The notes under the pieces were generated by a model. The model ran no database searches, had not been told where the DNA came from, and worked only from the letters and a program-made list of their open reading frames with translations. Source: Lumnitzera littorea (lineage: Eukaryota; Streptophyta; Magnoliopsida; Myrtales; Combretaceae). From it: a DNA stretch of 64,000 bases. Shown here in pieces: positions 33,726 to 44,440 of the stretch. Position 1 is the stretch's first letter. Each line of letters opens with the position of its first letter. The translations under genes were made by a program, and so were the position numbers. The DNA is taken from assembly GCA_024138015.1 (NCBI GenBank), contig JAMXBB010000009.1, positions 96,084,098-96,148,097 of the forward strand, written 5' to 3'.

Positions 33726-34325
33726 ATTACTTTAGAATTAGTTGAATAAAAAAATGGATCAAAGATAATTTAGTCATTAAAGTTATATTACATATCTATT
33801 CTTAAATTATTTATAAATTCAACTAAACAAAGTAATATATATTATACCTTTATTCCATTCCTTATGAAATTCTAATTCTATTCACTCTCATTCTACTCCA
33901 TAAAGTGAACGAACCATTAGGGAATGTGCCACTTCCTTTAATTTAGGGTCTTTGAGCCAAATATATGCATAATCTATTGACCTATTGGGGTTACACATGC
34001 ATGTTATGTGATAAATTTAGGTTATAGCCAACATTGCAATACTCATACATTTATAAAATGACAAAATATAGGTCAATAAATTGTAAAAGCATAAAAATAT
34101 AGGTCATAGTTTTATAACTTATCCTATTTTGAATAGTTGATGACAGAAAGGAGGACACGCAATAGAATGGATAATTTCATCCCCAAGATCTCACTACCAC
34201 TATTCCATGACATGAAAATTTTGGGAAAAAGGATAGGACCTAAATAAAGGGCATCATAAACTAGGGATCTAATTGAGATCTACTTGGAAGTTTTACATTA
34301 ATGTAATGCTAATGAGTGATTACTG

Positions 34326-34327
<2 letters not shown>

Positions 34328-34362
<35 letters not shown>
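34328..34362. repeat. (TA)n microsatellite in copy A
   Basis: About 17 TA units. The equivalent site in copy B (near 36092) has none, so the array grew after the duplication. Confidence 0.9.
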
Positions 34363-34363
<1 letters not shown>

Positions 34364-34508
34364 TATTCCTTACAAACGTACAACTTGATGCTGTATCTTT
34401 AAAGTGTGCATATATTTAGTACTTAATTATACAAGTGGCACGAAGGAGATAGAAAGCAATCTATAACAGTGAAAGCTCCTATAAACAATAGTTTCTTTAG
34501 GTGTGAAA

Positions 34509-34718
34509 ATGCACAGGAGGAAAGTTAATTGGTGGTTGATTCTCCATGCATGCTTAGTCATATGTAGTTCAGCTCCTTATGTTTCTGATGTGGAGAAAAC
34601 CTTTTTTATTGTAGAAAATGTTTCAAGTAGAGATCCTACTAAGTGCATAACAGGATGCTGCATGCAACTAGCACTACGCGGTGGCCATTTGTTATATATA
34701 TCGTTCGATTCGGCATGA
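34509..34718 (+). CDS. Small ORF with signal-peptide-like start, copy A
   Basis: ATG at 34509 gives 69 codons ending TGA at 34716-34718. The start MHRRKVNWWLILHACLVICS has a basic head and hydrophobic core like a signal peptide, followed by a region with a CITGCC cysteine cluster. I do not recognise the family. It may be the first exon of a once larger gene or chance; the sequence upstream of it is strongly conserved in copy B. Copy B has a stop at codon 11 and a frameshift, so selection is not evident. Confidence 0.25.
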   Translation: MHRRKVNWWLILHACLVICSSAPYVSDVEKTFFIVENVSSRDPTKCITGCCMQLALRGGHLLYISFDSA

Positions 34719-35433
34719 TAAGGAAAGAAGTATGCTTCGTACGTTGTTTCGTACTATGTAATATCAAAGGCAAGTGGGACATATATATATATATATAATG
34801 ATAGCAAAATGATAGCGATAACTGGATGCTATTTATTTGCTTCGATCCAAATTGCATCCGAAAAAGTTACTATTTCACTCGATTTCTTTTCTATTGGAAG
34901 TTAAATACTAAATTGATGGCAAGATATTCTCCAGCACTCCTAGAGTTGTTGTGATCGATACAACTTATATTTTTATTTAGATCTGGAACTTTAGTTAAAC
35001 ATCTTAAAGTATACAAAGGGAAATAATAAGTAAAAAGTAAGAGAAAGATACACGGTGTTTATGTTAAGAGTTCCAAATGAGTGGAGGCAATAAATCAAAG
35101 GAGTAAGATTACATCAATTCATTATAGTGAAATAATAACGTACTGCATAATGATCATCATAACGCCTAATTTCTCTAACAAGTTCTAGGGTTTTTGACTC
35201 TCTTGTCCTCGACCACAAAAATAGCACATAATATAGAAAATAGAAAAATAGAAAGTAACCTACACAATAAGAAAACACAAAACAAGAAATTACCAACTCT
35301 AAGCCAATTTACAATTAGGAATTTTACCCAAAAAATTTACAAACTTAATGACAAGTTGTTTAGATGCCCATTTGGCAAATTGAAGATTTATGATTAATGC
35401 TATTTAGAGTGCCATTATGATTAAAGGAATAAA

Positions 35434-35599
35434 TTTATCAAACACATAATTTTCAATGAAGTTTCTCAATAGTTTTTCCCACCTTTTAATGATGACTCAA
35501 CGCATAGCTTTATGTGTTGTCATTATAGAAGTTGGACAAGGCCCACAGAGGTCAACTCAGTCGAAGATAGACCTTCATCTTGGCTATTGTTTAAAGATT
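35434..35599. other. Spacer between duplicated segments
   Basis: About 170 bp with no match to the repeats listed and no gene. Confidence 0.5.
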
Positions 35600-37213
35600 A
35601 CCGAGTGGCACCATGTGCTCCCCAATATAACTTAATATCACGCATACCTTTCTCAAGACTCTAAAACAAGGACAAGGCACTTAAAAATTTCTTAACTTAG
35701 GGTTTAAGAGTCAATGAGTGTGTCGTTTCATTTAACTTAGCGTTTTTAGCCAAATATATGCATAATTTGTTGTTCTATTGAGGCTACAAGCGCATGTCAA
35801 GTGACATTTTTAGGCAGTAGCTGACGATTGCATTAGTCATACATTTGTAAAATGACAAAATATAGGTCAATAAATTTGTGAAAGTGTGAAAATACAGATA
35901 ATACTTTTATAATTTATCTTATTTTGAATGTAGTTGCTAATAGGAAGGAGGACACAGAATGGAACGGATAATTTCATCCCCAGGATATCGCTACAAATAT
36001 GCCATAACATCAAACATTTCGGGAAAAAAAGATGGGACCTAACTTGCAAGTTTTAAATTAATGCAATAATGCTAATGAGTGGTTACTGAAATACATGATA
36101 CACTATTCCTTGCAAACGTACAACTTGATGCTGTATCTTTAAAGTGTACCTATGTTTAGTATTTAATAATACAAGTGACACGAAGGAGATAGAAAGCAGG
36201 CTACAACAGTGAAAGCTCTTCTAAACAATAGTTTCTTTAAATATGAAAACGCACAAGAGGAAAGTTGATTGGTGATTGATTCTCCATGCATGCTTAGTCA
36301 TATCTAGTTCGGCGCCGTATGTTTCGGATGTGGGGAAAACCATTTTATTGTTGAAAATGTTTCAAATAAAGATCCTACTAAGTGCATAACAGGATGCTGC
36401 AACTAGCACTGTGCCCGGCCATTTGTTTTATATATATATATATATCGTTTAAGATACAGTTTGATTCGGCATGATAAGGAAAGAAGTATGCTTTGTAGGT
36501 TGTTTCTTGCTAGGTAATATCAAGGGCAAGTGGGATATATATAATCATAACTGGATGCTATTTATTTGCTTCGATCCAAATCGCATCCGAAAAAGTTACC
36601 TTTTCACCTGATTCATATTCCATTGGAAGTTAAATACTAAATTGATGGCAAGAAGTCCCACACGTTAAATGCATATATTCTTCAGCACTCCTAGAGTTGT
36701 TGTAATCGATACAACTTATATTTTTATTTAGATTTGGAATCTTAGTTAAACATCATTAAGTATAAAATTATAAGTGAAATAATGAAAGTAAGATACATGA
36801 TGTTTATGTGAAAACTCCCAAAAGGAGTGGGGGTATTAAATCAAATAAATAAGACTATATCAGTTCATTATAGTGTAACAATAACGTACAAAATAATGAT
36901 CATCACGCAATCTTAAAACACCTAATTTTCCTAAAAGTTTCAAGGTTTTTTCGCTCTCTTACTCTTTGCCCTAAAAATATCATATATATAGTATTTAAAG
37001 AAACCCCAAACCTGAATATAAAATATAGAAAGTAACATAGAAAATAAGAAAACATAAAACAAGAAATTACCGACTCTATGTTGGTTTATGGTTTGGACCC
37101 AAACCACACCTTGGTCTAGATAAGCACATTAACAAGTTGTTTTGGCACTCATCAGTAGATGGTAAATTTAAGATTATTGCTAGTTAGAGATCCATTAGGA
37201 TTAAAGAAACTTT
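35600..37213 (+). repeat. Tandem segmental duplication, copy B
   Basis: Uninterrupted copy. Its first ~90 bp match 29985-30083 and the rest matches 33930-35433. Similarity fades after ATTAGGATTAAAGAAA at about 37210, as it does in copy A after ATTATGATTAAAGGAA at 35430. Confidence 0.85.
36243..36480 (+). pseudogene. Counterpart of the small ORF in copy B, disrupted
   Basis: Aligned to 34503-34718. The ATG used in copy A is ACG here, while the upstream GTG of copy A is ATG (36243). Codon 11 is TGA where copy A has TGG, and a one-base deletion in the T run near 36345 shifts the frame. Confidence 0.4.
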
Positions 37214-38216
37214 AGACCTTGATTTATTGATATCTAGTCCACATATATCACTTCTATGTAGGATGTCACTAGGCAAGCCTTTATAGGGTATATGACCCAT
37301 CTAATCCGTTAAAAACCATCTAAAGTAGGATCATATACGATTCTAGAAAGGGGCTCAAAACCCTATAGGATTTTAAAATAGGTTCTAAGAGTTAGAAGAA
37401 ATCTAATGGCAAAACCAATATATATATATATATATATATATATTGTGTATTATGTTCACTTACTGAGAAATTAAAAGAAAAATAAATTAAAGAAAAGAAT
37501 AGTTTAAAATTACAAACCCTAAGTCCCTATCCTTCTTTGCTCTCTCTCTTTCTTCACTCAACACAATATACAATAAACACTAGCAATTGTAGTATGTACC
37601 TTCTCTACCTTAGCCTCACAGTCATGACCATCACCATCTAGTCTAATCCCTTCTACTATAAAGTTTCCTACAACAAATCAAGTAAGGAAGTAGAAAAGCA
37701 CATTGATAATGGATTGATGTTACTGTTACTCTTTACTTTTAAAGGTTTTTTCCTAGATTGGACGTAAGATTTCTCCAATAGCTTCAACTTTAGACAAGAT
37801 ATGTTGAGGCTCATTATTTGGAGGATCAAAATGCAAATCTTTCAACAGATTTTTCTTTATTAAGTGACAATGGAATGAGATTTGTACAATATATAATATG
37901 GAGATAATAAAAACAATAAACTCCATTCTATTGTAGTATATATTATTGCATATTACTCTTTGTATAGGTAGAATATTCATTTTCATATATCTTATATATA
38001 TATATATATATATATTTATGAAGTTAATGTAAAGTAGGATGTGATGCTTCTTCTATTTTTCTTTTATTCTTTTTTTTTTTTTTACATATAGCAAACCAAG
38101 TCAAGTTTTAAACAAGGTTTACCAAAACCCTATAGGGACGAGTTTTGAGAATAGAAAAAAAAAAAAACCCTGTAGAATTCTAAAATGGGTTCTAGAATGC
38201 CTTACAGATAATGAGA
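37214..38216. repeat. AT-rich gap with microsatellites and a repeat fragment
   Basis: No gene. (TA)n runs lie at 37419-37443 and 37991-38016 and a poly-T at about 38070-38083. AACCCTATAGGATTTTAAAA at 37361 resembles AACCCTGTAGAATTCTAAAA at 38167 in the same orientation, 800 bp apart, suggesting two fragments of one dispersed repeat. Confidence 0.5.
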
Positions 38217-38267
38217 TGGATTCGGTTTTGCAAAACAATTCTCGAACCTATCCCAATGGCATCCCTA
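38217..38267 (-). repeat. Dispersed repeat fragment, second copy
   Basis: The reverse complement (GGGATGCCATTGGGATAGG ... TTGTTTTGCAAAACCGAAT) matches 20662-20710. The surrounding open frame 38211-38447 is, in my view, a by-product. Confidence 0.5.
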
Positions 38268-39291
38268 CTTCTAAAACCTCCCTATTATGGCTTTGCTATT
38301 CGAAATAAGCTTCCTACATTAAGCCTTAGAGCAAAAGAAAATGTTTCTCCTTTAAATGTATATCTTCTCCTTTACTTAGTATCAATAAATCTTTTATCCT
38401 TTCTTATTGACTATTTGGATTTCAAGGAATATGGAGTTGTACTTTAAACCATCATCTTTTATATCTTCACTAAACCACAGTCAAAAACAAAAGGGAAATT
38501 TAATTTGATAGAAGAGTTTTGTCAAAACTAACAAGTTTGAAAACAAAAACAAAAACTTTTCACGGTTTTAAGGCTAATTAAAAGCTGCAGAAAAAACTAA
38601 ATAATTGAAAATATCTCACGTTCCACTGCACACCTCTCCTCTACCCCCAACTATTAACAAATACTTCTTGAAACAACCACTACAATGAATTAACACATGC
38701 CATAATGTGTTGATATTGTAGATAAGGTCGACATAGGTCAATGCAAATGAATATATGAATCTTAGCTGTTATGTGGGGAATACCAAGTGGGATTTTCACG
38801 TGCTATAATTAACTCAACTGTGCTTAATTACTTTTGACTAATTTCTAGAAGGTACTTTAACCAACTTGCACCAATCAAAAAAGAGTAGCCTTTTTCATGG
38901 ATTGATCATGTTCAAAGTTATTTTTTTAAAAGAAGAAATTTTATTTAAATAATAAAAAGCTTGTACGGTTCAGTTAACACTAATCTTTGAAGGTCTCGAA
39001 ACAAAATCAGTAAGAGGAAATTTAAGCAAAGATCTTTTCAAATTTCCTTGATGAAGTTGAACTTTTAGGTCATCTCGTTATCCCATAGATTGCGCTAGAG
39101 GATAATAATTTCTATCGTATCATCACTTAAAAGTTTTTTTTATTTTAATTATCCTCAATTTGAAATGTTCATTAATGCAATGTAATATAACCCCATCTAT
39201 GTATTTATTTCTTTATTTTTGGTTAAAATAGACATTAAATTCTGCAAAATAAATCCATAGTCCACATTATATGTACAAACACTGCCAGGAA
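38268..39291. other. Non-coding gap
   Basis: About 1 kb of AT-rich DNA without coding similarity. The short palindrome AACACATgccataATGTGTT stands at about 38692-38711. The 39170-39290 part is probably the 3' untranslated end of the LINE that follows on the minus strand. Confidence 0.45.
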
Positions 39292-39800
39292 CTAGTCACC
39301 TAGTAAATCTAAACTGAAACAACTTTCTTCTACTAACATGTTGACCAAAAAACTAGGAGCATTTCCTACATTAGAGCAAAATGCATTATCAACTTCAAAG
39401 CCCTTCTTAGCCAGAGCATCTACAATCATATTTACATCACGGCTAACCCTCTGCAAGGAGATATAATGAAGTTTAGAAATAAATTTCTCTATAAGGATGG
39501 ACAACCTACACACAATCATCATCATTAAAATGCTCATTTAGAATGCAACTGATTGCCATAGTTGAATCAGGGTCAAGAATCACTCTCTAATCTTTTAAGG
39601 CCTCTACTATTTTCAATCCTTCTAAAATAGCCCAAAGTTCAACTTCTAAGATCAAGGTCGGGCAATTCTTTTAGCAAAACCAGCAACCACCTCTCCTATA
39701 CCGTCCTTGCAAATACCCTCTATTCCTGCATGACTCCCATTTTCTATAACCACTCGATCACAATTAATTTTGAACATCTATAGAGGAGGTTTTTTACATG
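39292..39800 (-). pseudogene. L1-type non-LTR retrotransposon RNase H, 3' tail
   Basis: The minus-strand translation gives the RVT_3 RNase H fold in order: a PP.-MFKINCD start (about 39790), GIEGICKDGIGEVVAGFAKRI, LEVELWAILEGLKIV (after a frameshift), DPDSTMAI, LIEKFISKLHYISLQRVSRD and VNMIVDALAKKG, ending at a stop at 39292-39294. The final Asp (VDALAKKG) is kept. This domain closes ORF2 of plant L1 elements; the endonuclease and RT are absent, consistent with 5' truncation at insertion. It has frameshifts and is not functional. Confidence 0.78.
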
Positions 39801-39978
39801 TTACTCTCTATCTTTCTCTATTCTCACTATCATCTTTCCTACTCCTAACCTAGCTTGCCCATCACTTAGATGCCTTTACCTTAGATCTACTCCTCTGTTC
39901 CATAGACACTTCCATCCTAATAAATATCCTCCTCATCTATTTAGTTTTATAATATTCACTTGCAACCTATATGATAAG

Positions 39979-40229
39979 TGCAATATCCCTTAACTATTAG
40001 ATAATCAAACTCTAATCATCAAGATATCTTTTTAGTGTCGCGACTTAGAGCACATTAGAACTCTGAAGTTATACATGCTTAAGTTAAGTCAATCTTAGAA
40101 TAGGTAACCTCTTGAAAAGTTACTGTACTAAGAAACAAAACCATATAGCATTCTAAAACAAAAACGTATAGCATTTTACGTCAAAACGAACAACATATCG
40201 ATAGGAGGAGTTCCAATTAATTCGTTATA
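39979..40229 (+). repeat. Cassandra 5' LTR
   Basis: 251 bp, collinear with 40339-40568 (shared TCTAATCATCAAG, ACATTAGAAC, AGGTAACCT, GAGTTCCAAT). It contains the 5S-like segment at 40035-40128. Confidence 0.82.
40035..40128 (+). other. 5S-rRNA-like segment in the 5' LTR
   Basis: Follows the plant 5S gene order: GCACATTAGAACTCTGAAGT (5S: CATCAGAACTCCGAAGTTAA), then ATGCTTAAG (box A region), AGAATAGG (intermediate element, 5S ACTAGGATGGG) and GGTAACCTCTTGAAAAGTTA (box C, 5S GGTGACCTCCTGGGAAGTCC). It is much diverged, so it is not a functional 5S gene. Confidence 0.78.
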
Positions 40230-40230
40230 G

Positions 40231-40243
40231 GTGGTTCCAAAAC
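40231..40243 (+). other. Cassandra primer-binding site
   Basis: GTGGTTCCAAAAC immediately after the first LTR is a degraded match to TGGTATCAGAGC, complementary to the 3' end of initiator tRNA-Met. Confidence 0.5.
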
Positions 40244-40338
40244 AATCTACCAACAAGAAAGGTAGAGTCCCTACTTGATGGTGTCCATGAATCTATGTAA
40301 CAAAACTGATGAGGACATCAATTATGTAAGCGATGGAT

Positions 40339-40568
40339 TATAACACCCCTTGAATACCAGGTGATTAAAATCTAATCATCAAGGTGTTTTCCAATGTAGT
40401 GATTTGGAGTACATTAGAACTTCGAAGTTAATTTTACTCAGGCTAGGTTAATTTCAAGATAGGTAACCTTCTAAGAAGTTGCTATTGTACCAACAAACAA
40501 AGCTATACAGCGTTATATGCTTAAGCGGACAATATTTCAATAAGAGAAGTTCCAATCAATTTATTACA
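40339..40568 (+). repeat. Cassandra 3' LTR
   Basis: 230 bp, starts TATAACACCCCTTG and ends TTATTACA. It contains the second 5S-like segment. The internal domain (40230-40338) separates it from the first LTR. Confidence 0.82.
40396..40490 (+). other. 5S-rRNA-like segment in the 3' LTR
   Basis: ACATTAGAACTTCGAAGTTA, TTACTCAGG, AAGATAGGTAACCTTCTAAG and AAGTTGCTATTG follow the 5S order again, with different substitutions from the first copy. Confidence 0.75.
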
Positions 40569-42056
40569 ATTAGTACATAAGAAAGAATAAAGTTGAAAAA
40601 AAAAATAATATAATCGCAAGAATTACAAAAATCATTTTAACTTAATTTACTTTTTTCATGCCATAATAACATTATACTATCCAATCAAACATATTCTTCT
40701 CCATCATGGAGATCGTTTTCTACCTATTCCATATCTGTCTCCATCAAAGTAATTTTTTTTTCTTTTTTGGAGTTTGTATCGTCTTCTCTTTGTCCTATTT
40801 CTTTATTTGTGTCAATTTTATCTTTACAGTTTGGTTGCATGGGGAAAATTCATATCAATTTTTATGGATCCATTGTATTCCATGAAATCGATTATACTGC
40901 TGATAAGTTCAATGTTGCTCATCAACAAATAGTATGTAGTCCTGATAATTGGACCTCACTATCCAGAGACTTATTTCGTAACTGTCAACAATGAGGGTTT
41001 TTAAAAGGCCTAGATTGCGACCTCACTGTATTGATAGTATTAATAGTGGCTATCGATAGTGACTTCCCAAAGTTAATAAACCCAGATTGCGAGCTTACTG
41101 TCAACAGCCCTATTAGTTGTTGTTGATATGTCCACTAGAAGTGACCTCTCTCATGGTAAAAGCAATCGCTTTCAAGAGCGCAATACCGAACTGAAACTCG
41201 AGCTTATTACCAAGTGACTTTTTATATGATACCAAAATTTGAAAATAAATTTTTGAATTTTCCAAAATTTGAGTTGTTGAAATTCCCTATTAAATTAGTT
41301 GTACGTATCGTTCCACGGAGAACCGATTTTGCATTTATTGTTTTTCATGGTTTAATCTATTTATTAAATGCTTAAGTACTTAAAATAAAATATAATTCTA
41401 AAGAGTGGGATAATAATGCACTGATGCGTGATTGTTTTCTAAGTCTCTTCCTTCTTCTACAACAGGTGCTTGAAAGTGTACGGTGAACTCGAAGCATTCA
41501 ATGACTTCATACATGCATTACTAAAAAGTATTCCGTTGTTTACATTTATAAGTTCGCTTTGGTTTACTAATGATCTTTTTTCTTTTGCAAGAACAAGGAG
41601 CGGGAAAGTGAATTATAGATCTAGGATTAAGTCATTAAGAAGTATACCTTCAATGTTCTTCCCTTTAACTCAAAAAATTGGTTAGGATAGAAAACATGAT
41701 GAACCCAACCTATTTTATAATGATAATGTACAATTCTAAATTGTCTATCACAACTTGTAATTTACATCGTTTATTCTTGTTGATGCATAAGAGAAGAGTT
41801 AACAAATGCAATAATCTTTTAGAATAAACAAACAGGGAGTACATATAGATGGAAATGGAAAGCTCAATTAAGTATAGTAGGATAAAAAAGTCATCTAAAT
41901 TTCAATCGATCCAAGTAAAATTAGAGAGCTTTTGAAATTTAATATAATGAACATTGGGATACGAGATTACCTTATTCCAGTTGTTGATTGATTCCAATAT
42001 AGTACCAAATGTGCTCCTAACCTCTGGTCAAGGTCTTAGAAAATGTTAAAGTGGAA
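40569..42056. other. Non-coding or unrecognised stretch
   Basis: No family recognised. Open frames at 40767-40994 and 41470-41685 have no domain I can name. A phrase is repeated at about 41010-41030 (TAGATTGCGACCTCACTGT) and 41088-41106 (CAGATTGCGAGCTTACTGT), with ATCGATAGTGACTT between. Such repeats can be subterminal to a CACTA element, but no terminus was found. Confidence 0.4.
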
Positions 42057-42700
42057 AGAGGGGTTGTAATTGAAATGGGGTTTGGAAATCTGTTGCACAC
42101 GAGTTGCAAAAGAATAAATAGGGAACTTTTGTGTGGCTTGTCGAGGACTTCAACCCTATACCTGTATTTTAAAAGTAAATGGCAAGAGTTTGAACATAAT
42201 TCCTTGTGATGTAGGGGATGTTTTGGGCTTTGGTAGTAGAGGAGATGATGTTCCAACAGCTGTTGCAAATGAGGTTTAGATGATGTTTGATTGACAAAAA
42301 TTTGAAAGAATACAAGACCCTGATTAGTATTCTTAATGAAATTATAGATGACAGAGTTGGAGTAGTTAGCAAATTCTGGCATATGCTTGTCATAAGTATT
42401 CTCGAACACCTACTTGCGTTCCATTAAGGATTCAACATTCAAAAGGACTATCTTGCAGTAGATATTAACCTGACAAGAATTCCATGTCAAAATTGGGTAA
42501 AGCAACGATATAAGAAATTTTCAAGTGACATAAAGGAAATATATCTCAAGCTATCTTCTATCCAAGATGGTATGATACCATACCATCTTACAATTATACG
42601 AATCTTTTTACTGGATTTTCCTATCATTTCATACTTCTTTATTACCTCTGTTGTTATTTTTTTTTTTATATTTTTATAGTTATATACCATTTACAATCCT
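42057..42700 (+). pseudogene. Plant PMD / Ulp1-transposon-like protein fragment
   Basis: Frames must be changed twice. They give RGVVIEMGFGNLLHTSCKRI, NRELLCGLVEDFNP, KVNGKSLNIIPCDVGDVLGF, GSRGDDVP and, further on, YLAVDINLTRIPCQNWV. The MGFG..L, DVG.VLGF pattern and the spacing fit the helical N-terminal domain of plant proteins carried by MULE-type and Ulp1-containing transposons (plant mobile domain relatives). No protease domain was seen. Stops and frameshifts are evident, so this is a relic. Alternative: a fragment of a domesticated PMD gene. Confidence 0.45.
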
Positions 42701-44028
42701 TTATCAGATTATATGGAGGTAGAGAGCTCTAGTCGAGAGCCTCCCCAATTAAAGACTTAGACAGAAGAAATGATCAAGAAAGTAATACAAAAATTGAACA
42801 AACTTTCCAAATAGATGGTAATGTAAACTTGCGTTACGAACACTCCCATGATTATATGTTGAGGGTGTTTTTACTTTTTTTTCCTCTACTTACTTACGTG
42901 ATGTTTCTTTTGCTAGTGGCTATGTAGAATGCTTCAGGATCAGGCAATGGAGAGTAGAGATCTAGCCAAATAAGATCACAATTTGAGGAGGTATAGTAAA
43001 TATTGTACATTGGGTATGTATCTAAAATACTTGTTCTATTATCTAGTACTCTAACGTAAAATTTATAGGTTGTATTGAAAGTTGGATTAGATATTCATGG
43101 AGTGAAATGCCCTTAAAGAACCATAAAATTCCCTCAGAAAACGATTTCACTAAATAATTCCATGCATAGTTAATGCCATCTCCAAGTGATGACGTGTTTG
43201 TAAGAGCAGCTAAAGAAAGTCTTAAAGAGAGTTGATAAGAGCAAAGAACGGTCAATTGATACTATAAGCAATTAAGACAACTGAAGAAATTCCCCTCCTG
43301 TAGGATGAACCTTTTTTTAATCATTTTCCTAACTTGGATGTTAGAGTATTGGTATTGGTGAATACTAATAACTACATGCATTAACAAACCCTGCAACAAC
43401 AAGAAGTAGTAAATGTGGTATTATTCTTTTCTTCTTATCCTTTCATGTTGACATGTGTTCAATGGCAGTATTTATCGTTTTATTGACTTTTCCCTTTTTA
43501 TTTGAAGAATGATGGTGTTGAATGCGGTGTCTATAGCCAATGATGAGATTCGATCATCAACATCTGGTCTAACGTAAGGGATGAGTTGGATGGCACTTAA
43601 AGAACTAAGAGCCTTAGATTCCAAAGCAATACGTTTAGGTGCTGAGTGTCTCCTTACTTGAACACCGATGAGTAGTATGATTTAGATTTGTGCAAAAGTT
43701 AGTTTTGAACCATAAATTAGTCTGAAACCGATTCGTCAAGCCGTTGAACCATCGAGTTTTAAAGGTTCAGATAATTCAATATGAATAACACAATAGATTG
43801 GTCGAGCCTTGAATCAATTGTTCAACCTATTGGTTTAAAGTGAAACTAATCTCGAAATTTAAAAAAAAAAAAGTATATATATATAATATAATATACTATA
43901 TATATAATGTAAACATATATGTATATACTATATATAATATATAAAGTATAATGCAAATAAGTTTATATTATATATAATATATTATTAATATACTATATAT
44001 ATACTATATGTTATGCTATATATAATAT
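42701..44028. other. Gap, possibly the rest of the PMD-like relic, then AT-rich DNA
   Basis: The segments near 42720-43650 (e.g. an acidic SSREPPQLKT.TEEMIKK stretch) may belong to the C-terminal part of the preceding relic, but no motif is convincing. From 43870 the DNA is (AT)-dominated and is the target region into which LARD2 inserted. Confidence 0.35.
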
Positions 44029-44345
44029 TGTCGAGCTTGATTTTTTTTAATTTTTATTTTTCTTAACCCTATTAGTATTAAACCTTAACCCATTTAATAC
44101 TAATCTTCAACTTAAAGTTAAGAAAAACTTGATTCCTTTTTATTTTGAAAGGTTTGAAGTCACCATCCAATCGGAGTTAAGAAACCACTAGTTTACTAAA
44201 AAAAAACAATTTTCTTTTAAAACGGTTTTAAAATTGGTTTTTAAAACCAAATATTTAAGTCTGGAAACTAACCTATTAAATTTTAAACGAATACTACTTT
44301 NTTTAAGTTGAAGATTAGTATTAAATGGGTTAAGGTTTAATACTA

Positions 44346-44380
<35 letters not shown>

Positions 44381-44440
44381 AGCTCGACAATATTATATAT
44401 AGCACAACATATATACTATATGTTATGCTATATATAATAT
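44029..44440. other. Duplicated and inverted LTR start at an N: probable assembly artefact
   Basis: Bases about 44003-44300 recur unchanged at about 44415-44712, offset 412. Between them the single N (44301) is followed by an inverted copy of the LTR start with a 36-A run (44349-44377 region) where the direct copies have a mixed T-rich segment. The most economical reading is two overlapping contig ends left unmerged, plus a low-quality inverted read end. Confidence 0.75.

Larger units (their letters stand above)
30084..33929. other. 3.8-kb insertion within duplicated segment copy A
   Basis: Copy B (35600-37213) acts as a paralogous empty site for this stretch. The left end (about 30080) reads CACTTCATGAAATTG and the right end CATAAAGTGAACGAACCATTAG. 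The complement of the left end, CATGAAGTGAGC, resembles CATAAAGTGAAC at the right, so weak inverted ends are possible. Inside are a hexanucleotide run, two trinucleotide-rich blocks near the ends, a TACATA-rich block and an LTR-like fragment. 30556-31599 is plain AT-rich DNA without a gene. It may be several nested insertions, and the element type is unknown. Confidence 0.45.
33930..35433 (+). repeat. Tandem segmental duplication, copy A (main part)
   Basis: Collinear with 35700-37213 over its whole length. Shared phrases include AAATATATGCATAAT, AATGACAAAATATAGGTCAA, ACTATTCCTT.CAAACGTACA, TTGATTCTCCATGCATGCTT and CCTAGAGTTGTTGT.ATCGATA. The offset between copies shifts from about 1793 to 1740 bp because of indels, including the (TA)n at 34328-34362, which copy B lacks, and a 21-bp segment near 36655 found only in copy B. 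It carries a short open frame at 34509-34718. Confidence 0.85.
39979..40568 (+). mobile_element. Cassandra TRIM retrotransposon
   Basis: A 590-bp element with LTRs at 39979-40229 and 40339-40568. Each carries a 5S-rRNA-like segment, the defining feature of Cassandra. The LTR start TGCAATATCCC / TATAACACCCC corresponds to the usual TGTAACACCCC. A degraded tRNA-Met-type primer-binding site follows the first LTR. The flanks ATAAG (39974-39978) and ATTAG (40569-40573) form a target duplication with one mismatch. Like all TRIMs it is non-coding. It lies close to the LINE tail. Confidence 0.85.

Noticed and set aside
40035..40490. Two 5S rRNA genes
   Set aside because: They are strongly diverged, lie in LTRs of a Cassandra element, and lack the expected tandem 5S context.
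42017..42409. 130-codon minus-strand frame
   Set aside because: The plus strand carries the recognisable PMD-like motifs; the minus frame has no domain.
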